Shown here: positions 41,578-44,179 of the stretch, one piece after another
Layout: the number at the start of each line of letters is the position of its first letter
Numbering within the stretch: position 1 is the first letter of the stretch
Made by a program: the position numbers and the translations under genes
The notes under the pieces: generated by a model
What the model was told of the DNA's origin: nothing
The model's database searches: none
The model's input: only the letters and a program-made list of their open reading frames with translations
Assembly: GCA_947366545.1 (NCBI GenBank)
Contig: CANBAL010000008.1
Span: forward strand, 1-44,179
Source of the DNA: an uncultured Clostridia bacterium
Lineage (GTDB): Bacteria > Bacillota > Clostridia > Christensenellales > UBA1242
DNA length: 44,179 nucleotides
Direction: 5' to 3'

Positions 41578-42020
41578 TATCTTCTCACTCCTTTAATCTC
41601 TACTTGTTCTGGTTTTTGTGCTTCATGATTGTGTGCTGCATCCTTATAAACATGAAGTCTTGTGAACTGCTTTCTTCCAAGGGTGGTTTTTGGTAACATC
41701 CCTTTTACTGCTTTCTCGATTACCTTTGGTGAGTTCTCGTTCATGAGTTTATCATACCCTACTTCTTTAAGTCCACCTATGTAACCTGTGTGCCATCTCA
41801 TCTTCTTTTCCTCAAGTTTTCTGCCTGTTAAAACTACCTTATCTGAGTTTATAACTATACAAAAATCACCAGTATCTACATGAGGTGTATAGATGGTCTT
41901 ATTTTTACCTGTGAGTATGTCTGCCACCTGACTTGCCACTCTTCCGAGGCTTACGCCAGCTGCATCCACAACAAGCCATTTTCTTTCTACTTCGGCTGGT
42001 TTTGCCATGTATGTCTTCAT
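41577..42020 (-). CDS. rplM: 50S ribosomal protein L13
   Basis: 147 residues. Starts [15 protein letters not shown], with the [15 protein letters not shown] and [18 protein letters not shown] blocks of L13. TTGGAGGAAATA precedes the ATG; a TTG four codons upstream lies within that site and is discarded. First gene of the rplM-rpsI operon, preceded by a hairpin leader and a TTGACA promoter. Confidence 0.98.
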   Translation of the reverse strand: MKTYMAKPAEVERKWLVVDAAGVSLGRVASQVADILTGKNKTIYTPHVDTGDFCIVINSDKVVLTGRKLEEKKMRWHTGYIGGLKEVGYDKLMNENSPKVIEKAVKGMLPKTTLGRKQFTRLHVYKDAAHNHEAQKPEQVEIKGVRR

Positions 42021-42079
42021 TATTTCCTCCAAATTTTCTGCCTATTTAAAGGTGCTTTCTATCCGCGGGGCTAGTGCAA

Positions 42080-42104
42080 ACAAAAAACGCCTTAATTTAA
42101 GACG
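42080..42104 (-). promoter_or_regulatory. Leader hairpin / attenuator before rplM
   Basis: Minus-strand CGTCTT/AAGGCG stem (loop AAATT) followed by TTTTTT. It starts right at the predicted transcription start of the promoter at 42110-42138, so it sits in the rplM 5' leader. It could be an L13-type autoregulatory leader, or the terminator of the upstream 208-residue gene used as both. Confidence 0.6.
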
Positions 42105-42109
42105 ATTAT

Positions 42110-42138
42110 ATTTTATATAAATATCAAGCCATTGTCAA
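42110..42138 (-). promoter_or_regulatory. Sigma-A promoter of rplM-rpsI
   Basis: Minus strand TTGACA, 17 bp, TAAAAT; expected start about 42103. It lies between the stop of the 208-residue gene and the leader hairpin. Confidence 0.8.
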
Positions 42139-42155
42139 GCGTTTTTTCAAAGATT

Positions 42156-42782
42156 TTAGGAAATTTGGGCAGATTCCTGCTCTTTTACAAGTCTACATTC
42201 ATCATCAACGAGAAAAGACACCACCCTGCCTACAAAATTTGTTTGAAGTTTGATAAATTCTTCCTCTTGTGCACTGATGTTATCAAGCACAACCTTCTTA
42301 ATTTCTTCGATTGGAGTGTTTACCGCGCCTGCACGCATTTTTATCATATTAATAAGTGAACTTTCGTCATTTTTGATATTCATGAGCATTTTATAGTCCT
42401 CATATCCCCGTCCATAGCGTTGTTTGCTGCCCTCTATCATTTCATGCACCTGTCCAAACTTACGGCACTTTGAAAATGTCTCTTGGTAGTTCCTTTGGCA
42501 ACCTAAATTTACCGCCTCATCGTGAAGAAGAATAACCTTCTCGCCTTGGCTTAACTTGGAAGATAAAATTTTGCACACATTTTTATTACTTGTACTATCG
42601 GCAAGCGATTTTTCAAGCCCTTCGGCTCCCTCGCCAGCCCGCCTCAAAAGTGAAGAAATATTGACGCTCTTCTCCCCTTCAAGCTCCGCAATCTTATTCA
42701 GATAAGCGCCAAGCACTGCATAGTACTCCTCGCCATCTAAGTTTATATTCATCTCCTTAAGCTGATCTAAAACCTCGTTCAT
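42156..42782 (-). CDS. 208-residue helical protein, unknown function
   Basis: 208 residues, soluble and helical, with heptad-like stretches in the first third (LKEMNINLDGEEYYAVLG, LNKIAELEGEK) and no family motif I can name. AAAGGAGAG precedes the ATG. It ends directly before the rplM promoter. Promoter not identified. Confidence 0.7.
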   Translation of the reverse strand: MNEVLDQLKEMNINLDGEEYYAVLGAYLNKIAELEGEKSVNISSLLRRAGEGAEGLEKSLADSTSNKNVCKILSSKLSQGEKVILLHDEAVNLGCQRNYQETFSKCRKFGQVHEMIEGSKQRYGRGYEDYKMLMNIKNDESSLINMIKMRAGAVNTPIEEIKKVVLDNISAQEEEFIKLQTNFVGRVVSFLVDDECRLVKEQESAQIS

Positions 42783-42932
42783 TTCTCTCTCCTTTCGAGG
42801 TCTTTATGATAACACATATTTTTGCATAAATCAAATAAATTTTGCATAAATATACATATTTTTTAAAATTTTTTCGGTTTGACATTTTTCGAGAGTTTTT
42901 ATCAATTTTTTATAAAAAGGTATAATTTTTTG

Positions 42933-42961
42933 TTGACAAAGTATCTTAAATATTATAAAAT
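42933..42961 (+). promoter_or_regulatory. Promoter of the terminal membrane protein gene
   Basis: TTGACA, 17 bp, TAAAAT, about 105 bp before the ATG at 43067. The 284-bp gap from 42783 to 43066 also holds the hairpin at 42966-42987 and a second inverted repeat (ACGGGGTTTT near 43004 with AAAACCCGT near 43045). Confidence 0.75.
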
Positions 42962-42965
42962 ATAC

Positions 42966-42987
42966 TTGTTATATTTATATATAACAA
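42966..42987 (+). promoter_or_regulatory. Inverted repeat at the transcription start
   Basis: TTGTTATA/TATAACAA, an 8-bp stem with loop TTTATA, beginning five bases past the -10 box. Position suits an operator or a 5' stabilising hairpin. Confidence 0.55.
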
Positions 42988-43066
42988 ATTAAATTTTAAA
43001 TTCACGGGGTTTTTACACTCGTACACATATTTTAACAACTTAATAAAACCCGTTATAGGTTATATA

Positions 43067-44179
43067 ATGAAAAATAAAAAATTGGAAGATTCTCATCCTT
43101 TAGACGCTAACGATGAAAATCTTGATTTAGATAAAAAAACTAAAGAGCATAAGTTTTTAAGCCTTCCTAAATTTGGCTCTTTTGTCGTGGGCAAAATTGA
43201 GTTCCCTGACCTTGAAGGGCTTACCCCTATCTTAGCAACGGAAGATCAACAACCTATCTACAAAAACCAAAAAGACAAAAGATATGCCAAGGCAAGAAAA
43301 ACCAACCTCAACTTCATCTCTTCAAAGAAGTTGCAACCTAGAAAACGGGTATGGAAAAAGATGTGGTTCCGCCTAGCCGCTGTTGTAGTGCTGGGAGTGG
43401 TGAGCGGAAGTTTACTTGGTAGTTGGTACAAAGACCAAACCGAGGCGCGACTTAAGGTTGACTACCCTGCAAGTGCTGAGCCATATCTAGACAACATAAC
43501 TTCTATCGCGGCAGACATGATGACAAAAGGCGGCACACCTTTAAACTACTCACCTAGCCAAAACTTTGCTATGGCCACCTATAACGCAGAACGCGCAAGC
43601 AGTTTCTACTTTGTCGGCCGTGGAAAAGTGGCTACGATTGCTACTCAATCGGTATTCAGTATTCGTGCCTTTGACGGAGAGACCTATGAGTTGACAAGCC
43701 AAAGCGTGGGTATGATGACGGTTGCCATTTGCGCGGTGCATAAGAAAGACTCTAACAATGTCAACTTAATCAAGGGCAAAAATGTTAAAGCCGAAACGGC
43801 GGACTGGACTGGCGAAAACCAAAAGTTTACTAACGAAGGGTTTATAGACAAAAATGGCTCCCTTCCAGACATCATTAGTCCTTATGTTGTATCTTCACAA
43901 ACCATTCTAAACAACTCCGACCCTGTACAAGAGGTCACCTACAACGATAAAAAAGCCTATGTGTTTACCCTTAAACTTGACCCTGTGCTTGGCGCAATAC
44001 GCTATCACAAACAAGTGATGCTGACAAGCGGGCTTGCATCAAAGCCAAAATTTGACGATATAACAATCAAAGTGTACATGGATGAGCATTGGAACTTCAT
44101 CCGCACCGAAATTTTGGAACACTACACCGTTAAATACGGAATACCGGCACCTTGCGAAGGGACACTAAACATTGACTAC
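43067..44179 (+). CDS. Single-pass membrane protein, 3' end outside the window
   Basis: 371 codons visible and still open at the window edge. Cytoplasmic part of about 100 residues, charged and without a clear domain (FGSFVVGKIEFPDLEG near 36-51), a transmembrane helix at about 101-119 (FRLAAVVVLGVVSGSLLG), then an extracytoplasmic beta-rich part with DEHWNFIRTEILEHYTVKYG near 345-364. Not recognised. A weak AGGTTATATA site precedes the ATG; the leader is about 100 nt with two inverted repeats. Confidence 0.75.
   Translation, partial: MKNKKLEDSHPLDANDENLDLDKKTKEHKFLSLPKFGSFVVGKIEFPDLEGLTPILATEDQQPIYKNQKDKRYAKARKTNLNFISSKKLQPRKRVWKKMWFRLAAVVVLGVVSGSLLGSWYKDQTEARLKVDYPASAEPYLDNITSIAADMMTKGGTPLNYSPSQNFAMATYNAERASSFYFVGRGKVATIATQSVFSIRAFDGETYELTSQSVGMMTVAICAVHKKDSNNVNLIKGKNVKAETADWTGENQKFTNEGFIDKNGSLPDIISPYVVSSQTILNNSDPVQEVTYNDKKAYVFTLKLDPVLGAIRYHKQVMLTSGLASKPKFDDITIKVYMDEHWNFIRTEILEHYTVKYGIPAPCEGTLNIDY

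Overview
The window looks like a chromosomal piece of an AT-rich, Gram-positive, endospore-lineage bacterium, most likely an uncultured gut-type Clostridia. The signs are a germination protease (gpr), the GerW/YtfJ - DUF2953 pair beside a DacF-type carboxypeptidase, the McsA-McsB-ClpC stress cassette, a long-form HPF, a McsB arginine kinase, strong AGGAGG-type ribosome binding sites, sigma-A promoters and the standard bacterial code with TGA as a stop. I cannot name a genus from the sequence alone. There is no transposase, integrase, phage gene or CRISPR array, so this is mostly core chromosome with scattered accessory cassettes.

Layout. 1-558: a tRNA cluster (Asp, Phe, Thr-TGT, Tyr) that also holds a broken second tRNA-Phe and an inverted copy of its 3' end. 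642-4329: an anchored alkaline phosphatase, a DegV lipid-binding protein, a membrane protein and a short-chain reductase. 4392-6937: a four-gene minus-strand operon made of a lipoprotein, two small membrane proteins and a LURP-one/Tubby-like protein, with no function I recognise. 7020-8288: cmk and a deoxyinosine-type glycosylase, divergent. 8302-10871: an AlgI/AlgJ-like polysaccharide O-acetylation pair. 10941-12632: a MerR regulator with a lipocalin-like sensor, and a small XRE/DUF6442 operon with a textbook promoter and operator. 12896-15315: an epimerase/dehydratase translationally coupled to an EFR1 flavodoxin-ferredoxin. 15467-16736: a collagen-like protein followed by a tiny Cys/Asn/Asp/Arg-rich protein. 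16773-19717: a DUF362 protein, a lone NIF3-insert/CutA-like domain, tRNA-Thr(CGT), a deoxyribosyltransferase-like protein and a four-domain S1 protein.

20190-24854 is a tightly packed cell-envelope, sporulation and RNA-modification operon (DUF2953, gerW, dacF, rluB, a BaiN/HI0933-type flavoprotein, plsC). 24927-27764 encodes a 945-residue repeat-rich secreted protein with a nine-G tract just after its signal peptide. 27841-30324 holds gpr, rpsT, two orphan small proteins and hpf. 30346-30576 is a GC-rich structured element bounded by 19-bp direct repeats. 30630-37342 is a minus-strand run of a degenerate amidohydrolase, tex, a 55-residue mini-McsA, mcsB and clpC. 37393-44179 contains dinB, an orphan, trxB, a divergent XRE/orphan pair, rplM-rpsI with a leader hairpin, another orphan, and a membrane protein that runs off the window end.

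How they fit together: most genes are housekeeping (translation, protein quality control, redox, DNA repair, envelope). The parts that look least described are the LURP-one/lipoprotein operon, the collagen plus Cys-rich pair, the MerR-lipocalin regulator, the G-tract surface protein, the reduced McsA, the amidohydrolase-like protein that lost its metal ligands, and the broken tRNA-Phe locus.
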